A stretch of 14,206 bases of DNA from an uncultured Bacteroidales bacterium (GCA_947179195.1 CAMXAS010000019.1:1-14206), one strand, 5' to 3'. Numbered from the stretch's first letter, positions 1 through 7,973 are shown. Translations and numbers: made by a program. Notes: generated from the sequence alone by a model not told the origin.

Positions 1-13
1 AGCGAACGACAGG

Positions 14-943
14 TCAGGCTGGCGGATACAACCGTCCTTGATAAGTCCCCCGCTCCCGCATCCGCGCCACAATCCGTTCCGCGACCCGCTCCGACCGCAG
101 CCCGAACGCCGGGCCGCCCAGAAAACGCGGCGGCACCTCCCCCGCCAACCGTTCGATGCGGATATGCGGCGACAGCCGTTCCAAGAAATCCACGACCAGT
201 TCGACGTATTCCTCCACCGTAAAGAACGAAAACCGCTCCGGATGCGCTTCGTATTCGGCCGCCATGGCCGTATGCTTGATAATCTGCAACTGGTGCAGTT
301 TGAGCGAATCCAAGGCCGGCAGTTCCGACAGCAAGGCCGCCTGCGCGACCATGTCCGCACGGCTTTCGCCCGGCAACCCGAACATGAGGTGACCGCCGCA
401 GGCAAGGCCATGCGCGGCCGCACGCCGGTAGGCATCGCGCGTACAAGCCATGTCGTGCCCGCGGTTGATGCGGCGCAAGGTATCGTCGTAACAGCTCTCG
501 ATGCCGATTTCCACCCGCACGTAGCATTGGCGCGACAAGTCGGCCAGATAGGCCAAGGTCTCGTCGGGCAGGCAGTCGGGCCGCGTGCTGACAATCAAGC
601 CCTCGATGCCCTCCACCGACAAGGCTTCCCCGTAGCGGGCCTTCAAGACGTCCAAGGGCGCATACGTATTGGAATAGGTTTGGAAATAGGCCACATATTT
701 GGAAGCCTTGCGGTAACGCCAGGCGTGGAACCGCTTGCCCTCCTCCAACTGGGTGCGGATGTCGCCCACCCTGCGGCAATACGACGGATTGAAGGCCGCA
801 TTGTCGCAATACGTACAGCCGCCCACCCCGCAACGCCCGTCCCGGTTCGGGCACGTGAAGCCCGCGTGGACCGACAGTTTCTGCAGACGGCTGCCGAACG
901 CTTTTTTACAATCCTCGGCGTATGAACGGTAAGGTAATTCCAC
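14..943 (-). CDS. TIGR01212-family (YhcC-like) radical SAM protein
   Basis: A 309-residue cytoplasmic protein of the YhcC/TIGR01212 radical SAM family, whose reaction is not established. Near the N-terminus, GFTCPNRDG followed by GGCTYC places three cysteines (C31, C43, C46) in the CX11CX2C spacing of this family instead of the usual CX3CX2C. They should hold the [4Fe-4S] cluster that cleaves S-adenosylmethionine. C38 and C56 are extra cysteines nearby. The middle carries family-like segments VEIGIES (about 144-150) and GGHLMFGLPGE (about 183-193). The start is GTG, 3 bp after the stop of the upstream FKBP gene, so translation is probably coupled. No other in-frame Met lies before the cysteines, which supports the GTG. 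It is the last visible gene of a minus-strand operon. The family assignment is firm; the substrate is unknown. Confidence 0.9.
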   Translation of the reverse strand: MELPYRSYAEDCKKAFGSRLQKLSVHAGFTCPNRDGRCGVGGCTYCDNAAFNPSYCRRVGDIRTQLEEGKRFHAWRYRKASKYVAYFQTYSNTYAPLDVLKARYGEALSVEGIEGLIVSTRPDCLPDETLAYLADLSRQCYVRVEIGIESCYDDTLRRINRGHDMACTRDAYRRAAAHGLACGGHLMFGLPGESRADMVAQAALLSELPALDSLKLHQLQIIKHTAMAAEYEAHPERFSFFTVEEYVELVVDFLERLSPHIRIERLAGEVPPRFLGGPAFGLRSERVAERIVARMRERGTYQGRLYPPA

Positions 944-946
944 CTA

Positions 947-1819
947 TTAGGCCGGATCTTCCACCGAAACGATTTCCATTTCGAAAATCAGCGGCGAATA
1001 GGCCGGAATCGGGCCCAGGTCGCGGTCGCCGTAGCCCAGCTGGAACGGGATAATCAACGTGGCCTTGTCGCCCTGACGCATCATGAGCAGGCCTTCGTCC
1101 ATACCCATGATCATCTGACCCGTACCGGCCATCGTCGAAAGGGGCTCATAGTTGCGCATCGGGTGGAACAGGCCGTTCTCCTCGGCCACTTCCTTGATGC
1201 TCGTGTCGAAAATCGTGCCGTCCAGCAGGCGGCCCACATAGTGGAACTTGACGGGCGAACCCTGTTGGATGGCCTTGCCCTTGCCCGCCTGGGTGCGGAT
1301 GAAATACAGCCCGTCGGAGGTGGGCTCTACGTTCAGGCCGTTTTCTTGCAGATAGGCCGCAATCGCTTCCTGCTGCGCCATATCGGCCTCGGCCATCTTG
1401 GCTTCGAGATAAGCCGGGAAATCCGCTTCGGCCACGATTTGCTCTACCTTGATAACATAAGTCAACGTTTCCTTGACAATTTCAGGCAACTGCATCCCGC
1501 GCGCCCGAATCGAGTCGGCCTTGATATTGAAACGCGCGCTATCGCCTTCGTGCAACAGGCGGACGCCTTCCTGCAAGTCGCCTTTGAATTCCGGCTCGCC
1601 CACCTGGATAATCGGGCCCGGTTTGCCGGCGTTGGTCATCAGGATGGAGTCGCCCACCGTAATCCACATCTCGCCGATGATGTAATCGCCCGTTTCCGGC
1701 GTCATTTTGCCTTCGCCGCGTTTGAGCATCTTGTAATCCACCTTGCCGCAAGCCGAAAGGAGGAGCAGCGCGGAGAGGCACATCAGCCCGCCGGCTACGC
1801 TAAATCTGTTCTTTTTCAT
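947..1819 (-). CDS. FKBP-type peptidyl-prolyl cis-trans isomerase lipoprotein (two-domain)
   Basis: A 290-residue predicted lipoprotein. MKKNRF, a hydrophobic stretch and a lipobox LSAC put the lipidated Cys at residue 24, so it should sit in the outer membrane or periplasm. The C-terminal half (about 185-287) is a recognisable FKBP prolyl isomerase domain: KFHYVGRLLDGTIFD, then MIMGMDEGLLMMRQGDKA, then IIPFQLGYGDR and a closing IPAYSPLIFEMEIVSV. The Trp of the usual 'GWDEGL' loop is Met here (M240). Residues about 40-128 look like a second, degenerate FKBP fold (GDYIIGEMWITVGDSI ... LHEGDSARFNI ... TYVIKVEQI) with active-site residues missing. A charged helix-rich linker (about 130-165) joins the halves. 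The leader is A-rich (AAAAAACAAACACGAT before the ATG), as in well-translated Bacteroidota genes. It lies 15 bp after another FKBP lipoprotein gene. Role inferred: folding of envelope proteins. Confidence 0.92.
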   Translation of the reverse strand: MKKNRFSVAGGLMCLSALLLLSACGKVDYKMLKRGEGKMTPETGDYIIGEMWITVGDSILMTNAGKPGPIIQVGEPEFKGDLQEGVRLLHEGDSARFNIKADSIRARGMQLPEIVKETLTYVIKVEQIVAEADFPAYLEAKMAEADMAQQEAIAAYLQENGLNVEPTSDGLYFIRTQAGKGKAIQQGSPVKFHYVGRLLDGTIFDTSIKEVAEENGLFHPMRNYEPLSTMAGTGQMIMGMDEGLLMMRQGDKATLIIPFQLGYGDRDLGPIPAYSPLIFEMEIVSVEDPA

Positions 1820-1834
1820 ATCGTGTTTGTTTTT

Positions 1835-2404
1835 TTATTTTCGTTTGACGTAAACGCCTTTCACTTCTATATCGTACAACAACGTGGCGTGCGGCGGGAT
1901 GCGCCCCCCATCGCCCGACAGCCCGTAGGCCAAGTGCGAGGGAATGATGGCGAAGGCTTTTTCGCCGCGCCGCATCCGTAGCAGCAATTCCGTCAGTCCC
2001 GGTTCGCCCGTTTCCGCGCCCACGACCCAACGCCGCAGGCCGTCCGTTTCGGACGAAGCCAAAAGCGTGCCGTTGAGCGAGGTCAACGTATAGGCCAAAT
2101 CGACGGCGTCGCCGCGCGTGATGGCCGCGCCGGCCGGACACCGTTCGTAAATGTCGTAATACAGCCCGGTGCCGCTCTGTTGCAAAGGGCGGCCGCGCCG
2201 CGCCACAAACGCCTCTATCTCCTGCTTCTCCTGCGCCTTGAGTTGCAGATGCACGGCCGTCAGGTCTTCCTCGGCCGGCGCGACCCACCGCCCTTGCGGT
2301 TGGGGTACCGGCTCGTGCCGACAGGCCGTTATGGACATCAGGAGCCCACAGCCCGCCAACAGCATCCCCCACCGGAGGCCTATACCGTACCGGGACGCTT
2401 TCAT
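1835..2404 (-). CDS. FKBP-type peptidyl-prolyl cis-trans isomerase lipoprotein (single domain)
   Basis: A 189-residue lipoprotein with one FKBP domain. The reading frame is open for 23 codons upstream. I start at the ATG at 2402-2404 because it forms a 4-bp ATGA overlap with the stop of the upstream phosphoesterase gene, and because MKASRYGIGLRW followed by a hydrophobic run and lipobox ITAC (Cys28) then makes a proper signal peptide. A short helical segment (about 45-70) precedes the FKBP fold (about 78-186): SGTGLYYDIYE, VDLAYTLTSLNGTLL, LTELLLRMRRGEKAFAIIP, HLAYGLSGDGGRIPPHATL and LLYDIEVKGV. Size and layout resemble the small FKBP lipoproteins of Bacteroidota such as GldI of gliding flavobacteria. 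No gliding genes are present, so that function is not implied. It probably assists proline isomerisation in exported proteins. Confidence 0.9.
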   Translation of the reverse strand: MKASRYGIGLRWGMLLAGCGLLMSITACRHEPVPQPQGRWVAPAEEDLTAVHLQLKAQEKQEIEAFVARRGRPLQQSGTGLYYDIYERCPAGAAITRGDAVDLAYTLTSLNGTLLASSETDGLRRWVVGAETGEPGLTELLLRMRRGEKAFAIIPSHLAYGLSGDGGRIPPHATLLYDIEVKGVYVKRK

Positions 2405-3447
2405 ATCAGCGGCTTCGGCTTGGTGGCACGTTTCGGGCGGATTTCCTTTTCGTAAAATTCCGGTACCAGGCATTCGAAACGCGCCAAGGTCTCCGGCAAG
2501 CCGTCGTAGGAACTGCCGCCGGCCGCGTTCTTATGGCCGCCGCCCTCGAAATGCTGGCGGGCGAACACATTGACGTCCACATCGCCTTTGGAACGCAACG
2601 ACACGCGAATCCGGTTCTTGCGCTGCGTGAAAAAGGCCGCGAACGAAATGCCCTCTATGCCCAAGGCGTAATTGACCACGCCCTCCAAATCGCCGGTCCG
2701 GTAGTGGAAACGCTCCATCTCTTCCAGACTCAACGAGAGATAGGCCGTGCCGTAGGCCGGCATCACGACGAGTTTTTCGTGGAGGCAATAGCCCAACAGC
2801 CGCATACGCGATTCCGAGAACGTATCGAAAATCGTGCGGTGGATGCGCACGGTATCGGCCCCCTTTTCGATGAGCGCGGCCACGATGCGGAACAGCCCGG
2901 CATGGCGGCAGGCGTAGCTGAACGAGCCCGTGTCGGTGCTGATGCCCGCATAGAGGCACGAGGCCACGCGACGGTCGATGAGCGCGGTATCCAGTTCGGC
3001 CTCCACGGTCTTATAGAGTTCCTCGCAGGTGGAAGAAACGCCCGTTTCCGTAAAGCAGAGGTCGAATTCCTGACGGGCCGGCCCGATGTGGTGGTCGATG
3101 AGCACCTTGAAAGCCTTACTCTGCGTCAGGGCCGGCGCGATGACATCGGTGCGCCCGATGGATTGGAAATCCATGCAGAAAATCAAATCCGCCCGCGCGA
3201 TCAGGGCCGCCCCCTTGTCCGGATGTTCGGCATAGGCGATGGCGGTGCCCTCCGGATCCATCCATTTCAGGTTCCGGGCATAGGCGTTCGGATACATCAC
3301 GTCGGCCGGCTTGCCCATGTTCGCCAACAGGTATTTCATGCCCATCGTCGCGCCCACGGCGTCGCCGTCCGGATTGTAATGGCCGACGATGACGATGTGG
3401 GAAGCGCGTTCGATCGCCGTTCTTAAATCCATAGTCTTCTGTTCCAT
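2401..3447 (-). CDS. nrnA: DHH-family phosphoesterase, NrnA-like oligoribonuclease / pAp phosphatase
   Basis: A 348-residue cytoplasmic DHH/DHHA1 phosphoesterase. The metal-binding motifs are intact: HYNPDGD (23-29), D93 in CMDFQS, LIDHH (DHH at 118-120) and TDTGSF (D172). The C-terminal DHHA1 domain ends with the substrate-binding GGGHKNAAG (302-310). NrnA-type enzymes degrade 2-5 nt RNA fragments left by other RNases and dephosphorylate 3'-phosphoadenosine 5'-phosphate. Length and motif order fit NrnA better than the longer RecJ or the membrane-bound GdpP types. Which activity dominates cannot be read from sequence. The ATG at 3445-3447 is used; a second Met five codons in is possible. The stop overlaps the next gene's start by 4 bp (ATGA), and the uridine phosphorylase-like gene ends 45 bp upstream. 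Confidence 0.9.
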   Translation of the reverse strand: MEQKTMDLRTAIERASHIVIVGHYNPDGDAVGATMGMKYLLANMGKPADVMYPNAYARNLKWMDPEGTAIAYAEHPDKGAALIARADLIFCMDFQSIGRTDVIAPALTQSKAFKVLIDHHIGPARQEFDLCFTETGVSSTCEELYKTVEAELDTALIDRRVASCLYAGISTDTGSFSYACRHAGLFRIVAALIEKGADTVRIHRTIFDTFSESRMRLLGYCLHEKLVVMPAYGTAYLSLSLEEMERFHYRTGDLEGVVNYALGIEGISFAAFFTQRKNRIRVSLRSKGDVDVNVFARQHFEGGGHKNAAGGSSYDGLPETLARFECLVPEFYEKEIRPKRATKPKPLI

Positions 3448-3492
3448 ACACTTGCTATAATGGCGCCGGCCATAGGCCGCACACCGCTGCGG

Positions 3493-4371
3493 TCAGGCGG
3501 TAAACCGTTGCAAGACCGTATCTATCAGTTTATTCATGCCGGGATGGTAATCCTCGCTGAACGTCTTGTCGGCGCGGTTGGCGATGAGCAGGCAGACCGT
3601 CAGCGTCTTGTGCCCCAAACTGCGGCCGAGGCCGTACAGCGCGGCCGTCTCCATCTCCAGGTTGGCGATTTGGTGGCGACCGTCGTCGAACGTGGCCAAA
3701 AGGTCGTTCTGCATCGGCACCGTGTTGGGCAAGCGCACGACGCGCCCCTGCGGCCCGAAGAAGCCGGGCGCGGTGGCCGTGATGCCGCGGTACATATCGT
3801 AGCCGATGCGCTGCATCAGGTCGTCGGAGCAGGCCACAACATAGGGCGCGGCCAAACGTTCCGGCCAACGGACGTGCGCGCGGATGGCGCGCTCCAGGTC
3901 GCGGTCGAACACGCTTTCATCCACGGCGTAGTAGTTCAGCAGCCCGTCCAGCCCCAAGCCGTGCGTGGCGGCGCAGAAGCCGTCCACGGGATATTCGTGC
4001 CGCAGGCTGCCGCTCGTGCCGATGCGCACCATCTCCAACGTCCTGTGCACCGGCTTGGGCACGCGCTTCTGCAAATCCACATTGGCCAGCGCGTCCAGCT
4101 CCGTCACCACGATGTCAATGTTGTCGGCGCCCATGCCCGTGGAAATGACCGAAATACGATGGCCGTTCAGCCGTCCCGTATGCGTCACGAGCTCGCGGTT
4201 CCGCACTTCGACCTCCACTTCGTCGAAGCGACGCGACACCTCCGGCACGCGGCCCGGATCGCCCACGAGGATAATCCGGTCGGCCAACTGCTCCGGTTGC
4301 AGGCGCAGGTGATACACGCTGCCGTCCGCGTTCAGCGGCAGTTCGGAAGGCGGGATACTGGCGGAATTCAT
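3493..4371 (-). CDS. Nucleoside phosphorylase, uridine phosphorylase-like
   Basis: A 292-residue cytoplasmic enzyme of the PNP/UDP phosphorylase superfamily, which splits nucleosides with phosphate into base and ribose-1-phosphate for salvage. Visible motifs: GDPGR (37-41) for phosphate, STGMGADNIDI (77-87), RIGTSGSL (116-123, phosphate/ribose contacts) and NLEMETAAL (237-245), the Glu-Met-Glu ribose site. GPQGR (206-210) carries the Gln-x-Arg pair that uridine phosphorylases use to hold uracil, so uridine is the favoured substrate. This is inference; purine use is not excluded. The protein is somewhat longer than the E. coli enzyme (about 253 residues), with an N-terminal extension. It is the first gene of the minus-strand operon, about 30 nt downstream of a TATATTTG -7 box. 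Confidence 0.9.
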   Translation of the reverse strand: MNSASIPPSELPLNADGSVYHLRLQPEQLADRIILVGDPGRVPEVSRRFDEVEVEVRNRELVTHTGRLNGHRISVISTGMGADNIDIVVTELDALANVDLQKRVPKPVHRTLEMVRIGTSGSLRHEYPVDGFCAATHGLGLDGLLNYYAVDESVFDRDLERAIRAHVRWPERLAAPYVVACSDDLMQRIGYDMYRGITATAPGFFGPQGRVVRLPNTVPMQNDLLATFDDGRHQIANLEMETAALYGLGRSLGHKTLTVCLLIANRADKTFSEDYHPGMNKLIDTVLQRFTA

Positions 4372-4406
4372 ATTTCAGCGTTCTGAATACAGCTTATTTG
4401 TACGGA

Positions 4407-4414
4407 CAAATATA
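4407..4414 (-). promoter_or_regulatory. Bacteroidota-type -7 box TATATTTG for the minus-strand operon
   Basis: Read on the minus strand this is TATATTTG, an exact match to the Bacteroidota sigma-ABfr -7 consensus TAnnTTTG. Transcription would begin near 4400 and give a leader of about 30 nt before the phosphorylase ATG at 4369-4371. No clear TTTG -33 element sits at the expected 19-21 bp spacing. The surrounding region is strongly AT-rich against a GC-rich background. Confidence 0.6.
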
Positions 4415-4447
4415 ACACAATATTTAAAATATGTCAGCATTTTTCAC

Positions 4448-4455
4448 TACCTTTG
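4448..4455 (+). promoter_or_regulatory. Bacteroidota-type -7 box TACCTTTG for leuS
   Basis: TACCTTTG matches the Bacteroidota -7 consensus TAnnTTTG. The ATG of leuS is 43 bp downstream, and an initiation point near 4460 would leave a leader of roughly 35-40 nt. It argues against the upstream in-frame TTG at 4453 being the leuS start, because that codon lies inside the box. A -33 element is weak: TTTA at 4423-4426 is the nearest candidate. The promoter diverges from the one at 4407-4414. Confidence 0.6.
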
Positions 4456-4497
4456 TCCGTTTGTGCTTTTTACGCACGCTTACATCATTCATCCATT

Positions 4498-7356
4498 ATG
4501 AGGGAGTACGATTTCAGAGACATCGAACAACGCTGGCAAGCGTATTGGGAGCAACACGGCACGTTCAAGGCCGAACAGCCGTCCGACAAACCCAAATACT
4601 ATGTATTGGATATGTTCCCCTACCCGTCGGGGGCCGGTCTGCACGTGGGCCATCCGCTCGGCTATATCGCCAGCGACATCTACGCGCGCTACAAACGGCT
4701 CAAAGGCTTCAACGTGCTGCATCCGATGGGCTTCGACGCCTACGGCTTGCCGGCCGAACAATACGCGATTCAGACCGGCCAGCATCCGGCCGTGACGACC
4801 GAGGAGAACATCAACCGCTATAAGAAGCAGTTGCGCGGCATCGGCTTCTCGTTCGACTGGGACCGCGAGGTGCGCACCTGCGACCCGGCCTATTACAAAT
4901 GGACGCAGTGGGTGTTCCTCCGGCTGTTCGAATCGTGGTACGACAAGACGTTGCAGAAGGCGCAACCGATTGCCCGCCTCGTGGAAATGTTTGAAAAAGA
5001 GGGCAACGCACGGGCGCAAGAGATTGCGGCCTGCAACCCGCAAGCCGTTTTCAGCGCGGCCGACTGGGCCGGCTACGACGAGAAGCGGCGGCAACAGGCC
5101 TTGATGCCCTACCGCTTGGCCTACCTGTCCGATACGATGGTGAACTGGTGTCCGAAACTGGGCACGGTGCTCGCCAACGACGAGGTCGTGAACGGCCTCT
5201 CGCAGCGCGGCGGCTATCCGGTGGAGCGCAAACGGATGCAACAGTGGCAGTTGCGCATAACGGCCTATGCCGACCGTCTGCTGGACGGCTTGGGCGGCCT
5301 GCAATGGAGCGACGCGCTCAAGGAGATGCAACGCAACTGGATTGGCAAGAGCCACGGCGCGACGCTGTCGTTCGCGCTCAAAGACCGCACGGACAAACTC
5401 GACATCTTCACGACGCGGCCCGACACGCTGTTCGGCGTCAGCTTCATGGTGCTCTGCCCCGAACACGAGCAAATCGCCTCGCTGACGACCCCGGCGCAGA
5501 AAGCGGCCGTGGACGCCTATCTCGATGAAGTCAAGCACCGCACCGAACGCGAACGTCAGGCCGACGTCAACCGGGTCAGCGGCGTATTTACGGGGGCCTA
5601 CGCCCTCCATCCGTTCACGGGCGCGGAAGTGCCCGTTTGGATTTCCGACTACGTATTGGCCGGTTACGGTACGGGCGCGATTATGGCCGTGCCGGCGCAC
5701 GACGCGCGCGACTACCGTTTCGCCCGCCATTTCAACCTGCCTATTACGGCGGTCGTGGCCGGCGGCGACATCAGTCAGGAAGCCTACGAAACCAAAGACG
5801 GCGTCATGATTAATTCCGACTTCCTCAACGGATTGCGCGTCAAGGAAGCCATCGCCGTCATGGTGCAGGAAATCGCCAAACGCGGCCTGGGCACGGCCAA
5901 GACGCTCTACCGTCTGCGCGACGCCATCTTCAGCCGCCAGCGGTATTGGGGCGAGCCTTTCCCGATTTACTACAAGGACGGGATGCCCTACGCCTTGGAC
6001 GACGCGGAGTTGCCGCTCCGCTTGCCCGAAGTGGACCGCTACCTGCCCACCGAAGCCGGCGAACCGCCGCTGGCCCGCGCCAAGAACTGGGTCAACAAGG
6101 ACGGCTACCCGTTGGAAACCAATACGATGCCCGGCTTTGCCGGCTCGAGCGCGTACTTCCTGCGCTATATGGACCCGCACAACGACCAGGCTTTGGTATC
6201 GGCCGAGGCCGTCAACTACTGGGGGCCCGTCGATCTCTATATCGGCGGCGCCGAACACGCGTCGGGTCACCTCATCTACTCGCGCTTCTGGCACAAGTTC
6301 CTGTTCGACCTCGGCTTGGTCAACACCGAAGAACCCTATCAGAAGCTCATCAACCAAGGCATGATCCAAGGCCGCAGCAGCTTCGTCTATCGGCTCAATT
6401 ACACGGCCTACCAAGCGTTTTTGGCCGAGAACCCCGACTATCCGGGGCTGGCGGGCGTTTCGGCACAGGACATCGCGGACGGCAAACGGCTGATTTTCGT
6501 ATCGAAGAACATTCCGGAACGCGCACGCTTCACCGACCCCGTCCACGCCGATATCCATATCGTGGAGAACGACGTGCTGGATATGGACGCTTTCCGCGCC
6601 TGGATGCCGCATTGGAAAGAGGCCGAATTCATTACGGAGGACGGACGCTATATCTGCGGCAGCGAAATCGAGAAGATGTCGAAATCGATGTACAACGTGC
6701 AGAATCCCGATGAAATCGTGGAACGCTACGGCGCCGACACGCTCCGTATGTACGAGATGTTCCTCGGCCCCATCGAGCAGTCCAAGCCCTGGGACACGCA
6801 AGGCATCGAAGGCGTCTATCGTTTCCTCAAGAAATTCTGGCGGCTCGTGTTCCCCGAAAACGGCGCACCCGTCGATGAACAGCCGGCCACGCCCGAAGAA
6901 CTGAAGGCCCTGCATCTGGCCATCCGCCATATCGGCGAGGACACCGACCGTTTCTCGTTCAATACGGCCGTAAGCCGGTTCATGATTACGGTAAACCAGC
7001 TGACCGACCTCAAATGCCGCAAACGCAGCATCTTGGAGCCGTTCACGATCTTGCTCGCGCCCTACGCGCCGCATATCTGCGAGGAAATCTGGCAGGCGCT
7101 GGGCCATACCGACAGCATCAGTTACGCGGCCTACCCCGTCTTCGAGGAGAAATACACGGTGGAAACCAGCCTCAACTATCCGGTGTCGTTCAACGGCAAG
7201 ACGCGCTTCAGCCTGAGTTTCCCGGCCGAGGCCACGCCCGCCGACATCGAAAAGGCCGTGTTGGCCGACCCGCAGACCGCCAAATGGACGGAGGGCAAGA
7301 CCGTCAAGAAAGTCATCGTCGTCCCGAAACGCATCGTCAATATCGTGGTGGCCTGA
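4498..7356 (+). CDS. leuS: Leucyl-tRNA synthetase (leucine--tRNA ligase)
   Basis: A 952-residue class I aminoacyl-tRNA synthetase that charges tRNA-Leu. The ATP-binding motifs are clear: HVGH (49-52, the 'HIGH' site) and KMSKS (726-730). The CP1 editing domain, which removes mischarged amino acids, is intact: threonine-rich TTRPDT (305-310) and GTGAIMAVPAHD (391-402) with the editing Asp402. VNWCP (215-219) opens the second catalytic half. The protein is about 90 residues longer than the E. coli enzyme (860). The excess falls roughly at 150-210, before VNWCP, and between GMIQG (from 622) and KMSKS. The frame is open upstream to a TTG at 4453, but that lies within the promoter -7 box, so the ATG giving MREYDFRDIEQRW is chosen. 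No Shine-Dalgarno site is visible. It is the first gene of a plus-strand cluster. Confidence 0.97.
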   Translation: MREYDFRDIEQRWQAYWEQHGTFKAEQPSDKPKYYVLDMFPYPSGAGLHVGHPLGYIASDIYARYKRLKGFNVLHPMGFDAYGLPAEQYAIQTGQHPAVTTEENINRYKKQLRGIGFSFDWDREVRTCDPAYYKWTQWVFLRLFESWYDKTLQKAQPIARLVEMFEKEGNARAQEIAACNPQAVFSAADWAGYDEKRRQQALMPYRLAYLSDTMVNWCPKLGTVLANDEVVNGLSQRGGYPVERKRMQQWQLRITAYADRLLDGLGGLQWSDALKEMQRNWIGKSHGATLSFALKDRTDKLDIFTTRPDTLFGVSFMVLCPEHEQIASLTTPAQKAAVDAYLDEVKHRTERERQADVNRVSGVFTGAYALHPFTGAEVPVWISDYVLAGYGTGAIMAVPAHDARDYRFARHFNLPITAVVAGGDISQEAYETKDGVMINSDFLNGLRVKEAIAVMVQEIAKRGLGTAKTLYRLRDAIFSRQRYWGEPFPIYYKDGMPYALDDAELPLRLPEVDRYLPTEAGEPPLARAKNWVNKDGYPLETNTMPGFAGSSAYFLRYMDPHNDQALVSAEAVNYWGPVDLYIGGAEHASGHLIYSRFWHKFLFDLGLVNTEEPYQKLINQGMIQGRSSFVYRLNYTAYQAFLAENPDYPGLAGVSAQDIADGKRLIFVSKNIPERARFTDPVHADIHIVENDVLDMDAFRAWMPHWKEAEFITEDGRYICGSEIEKMSKSMYNVQNPDEIVERYGADTLRMYEMFLGPIEQSKPWDTQGIEGVYRFLKKFWRLVFPENGAPVDEQPATPEELKALHLAIRHIGEDTDRFSFNTAVSRFMITVNQLTDLKCRKRSILEPFTILLAPYAPHICEEIWQALGHTDSISYAAYPVFEEKYTVETSLNYPVSFNGKTRFSLSFPAEATPADIEKAVLADPQTAKWTEGKTVKKVIVVPKRIVNIVVA

Positions 7357-7393
7357 GGCCGACCGGAACGCAAATAGTATATATAAACTCAAA

Positions 7394-7954
7394 ATGCATA
7401 CCCTTATGAAATCCAAATGTGAGCCTGACGACGCCAGGGCCTTCCTGAAAAAACAAATCCGGGAGATTCCCGATTTCCCGCAGAAAGGGGTCATCTTCCG
7501 CGACATCACCACCTTATTGCAACAGCCCGAAGCCCTGCACATGGCCGCAGACCTCTTATACGAACGCTTCAAGGATCAAGGCTTCACCAAAGTGGTGGGC
7601 ATAGAGTCGCGCGGCTTTATGCTCGGCAGCATCCTGGCCTACCGGCTCGGCGCGGGTTTCGTGCCCATCCGCAAGAAAGGCAAGCTGCCGTCCGGCAAAC
7701 TCAGCCGTACCTTCCATTTGGAATACGGCTATGACGTCATCGAAATGCACGTGGACGCGCTCTCGCCCGACGACAAGGTGCTGTTGCACGACGACCTGCT
7801 GGCCACGGGCGGCACCACCTGGGCCGCGCTCGATTTAATCAAGAGCACGGGCGTGCGCGAGATGTCGGCCTGCTACCTCATTGAATTGACCGAACTCGGC
7901 GGCCGCAGACGCCTGCCGGCCAACTGCGACATCGAATCCCTCATTACGTTTTAA
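7394..7954 (+). CDS. apt: Adenine phosphoribosyltransferase
   Basis: A 186-residue cytoplasmic salvage enzyme that makes AMP from adenine and PRPP. The family opening IREIPDFPQKGVIFRDIT (22-39) is followed by GIESRGF (69-75), the flexible-loop segment RKKGKLP (93-99), and the PRPP-binding loop LLHDDLLATGGT (130-141). His132 precedes the acidic pair where E. coli-type enzymes have a hydrophobic residue. Length is close to the usual 170-185. The first ATG (7394) is used; a second ATG at 7406 is equally placed behind an A-rich leader (AAACTCAAA), and the first residues are not conserved, so the start is uncertain by four codons. It lies 37 bp after leuS and has no promoter box of its own that I can see, so co-transcription is likely. 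Confidence 0.95.
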   Translation: MHTLMKSKCEPDDARAFLKKQIREIPDFPQKGVIFRDITTLLQQPEALHMAADLLYERFKDQGFTKVVGIESRGFMLGSILAYRLGAGFVPIRKKGKLPSGKLSRTFHLEYGYDVIEMHVDALSPDDKVLLHDDLLATGGTTWAALDLIKSTGVREMSACYLIELTELGGRRRLPANCDIESLITF

Positions 7955-7973
7955 CCGCTGAAACGACCCGGAT

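Noticed and set aside
38..925. Long plus-strand open frame opposite the radical SAM gene
   Set aside because: Shadow of the minus-strand gene: Arg/His/Gln-rich composition, no domain, no promoter, and the minus frame has conserved CX11CX2C motifs.
2169..3426. Plus-strand open frames opposite the FKBP and DHH phosphoesterase genes
   Set aside because: They mirror real genes with DHH, GGGH and FKBP motifs and show no recognisable protein family.
3448..3492. GC-rich inverted repeats (GGCC-TAT-GGCC and CCGC...GCGG) between the phosphorylase and DHH genes as a terminator
   Set aside because: Stems are only four pairs, there is no T-run after them on the minus strand, and spacing to the next gene suggests read-through.
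4453..4497. Upstream TTG start for leuS adding 15 residues
   Set aside because: The TTG sits inside the TACCTTTG -7 box, and the extra residues are not part of the LeuRS N-terminus.
4489..7572. A 1027-codon open frame on the minus strand opposite leuS and the start of apt
   Set aside because: It is Arg/His/Gly/Val-rich with no recognisable domain and mirrors leuS codon for codon. GC-rich codon use in the true gene removes stops from the opposite strand. leuS has all expected motifs in the plus frame.
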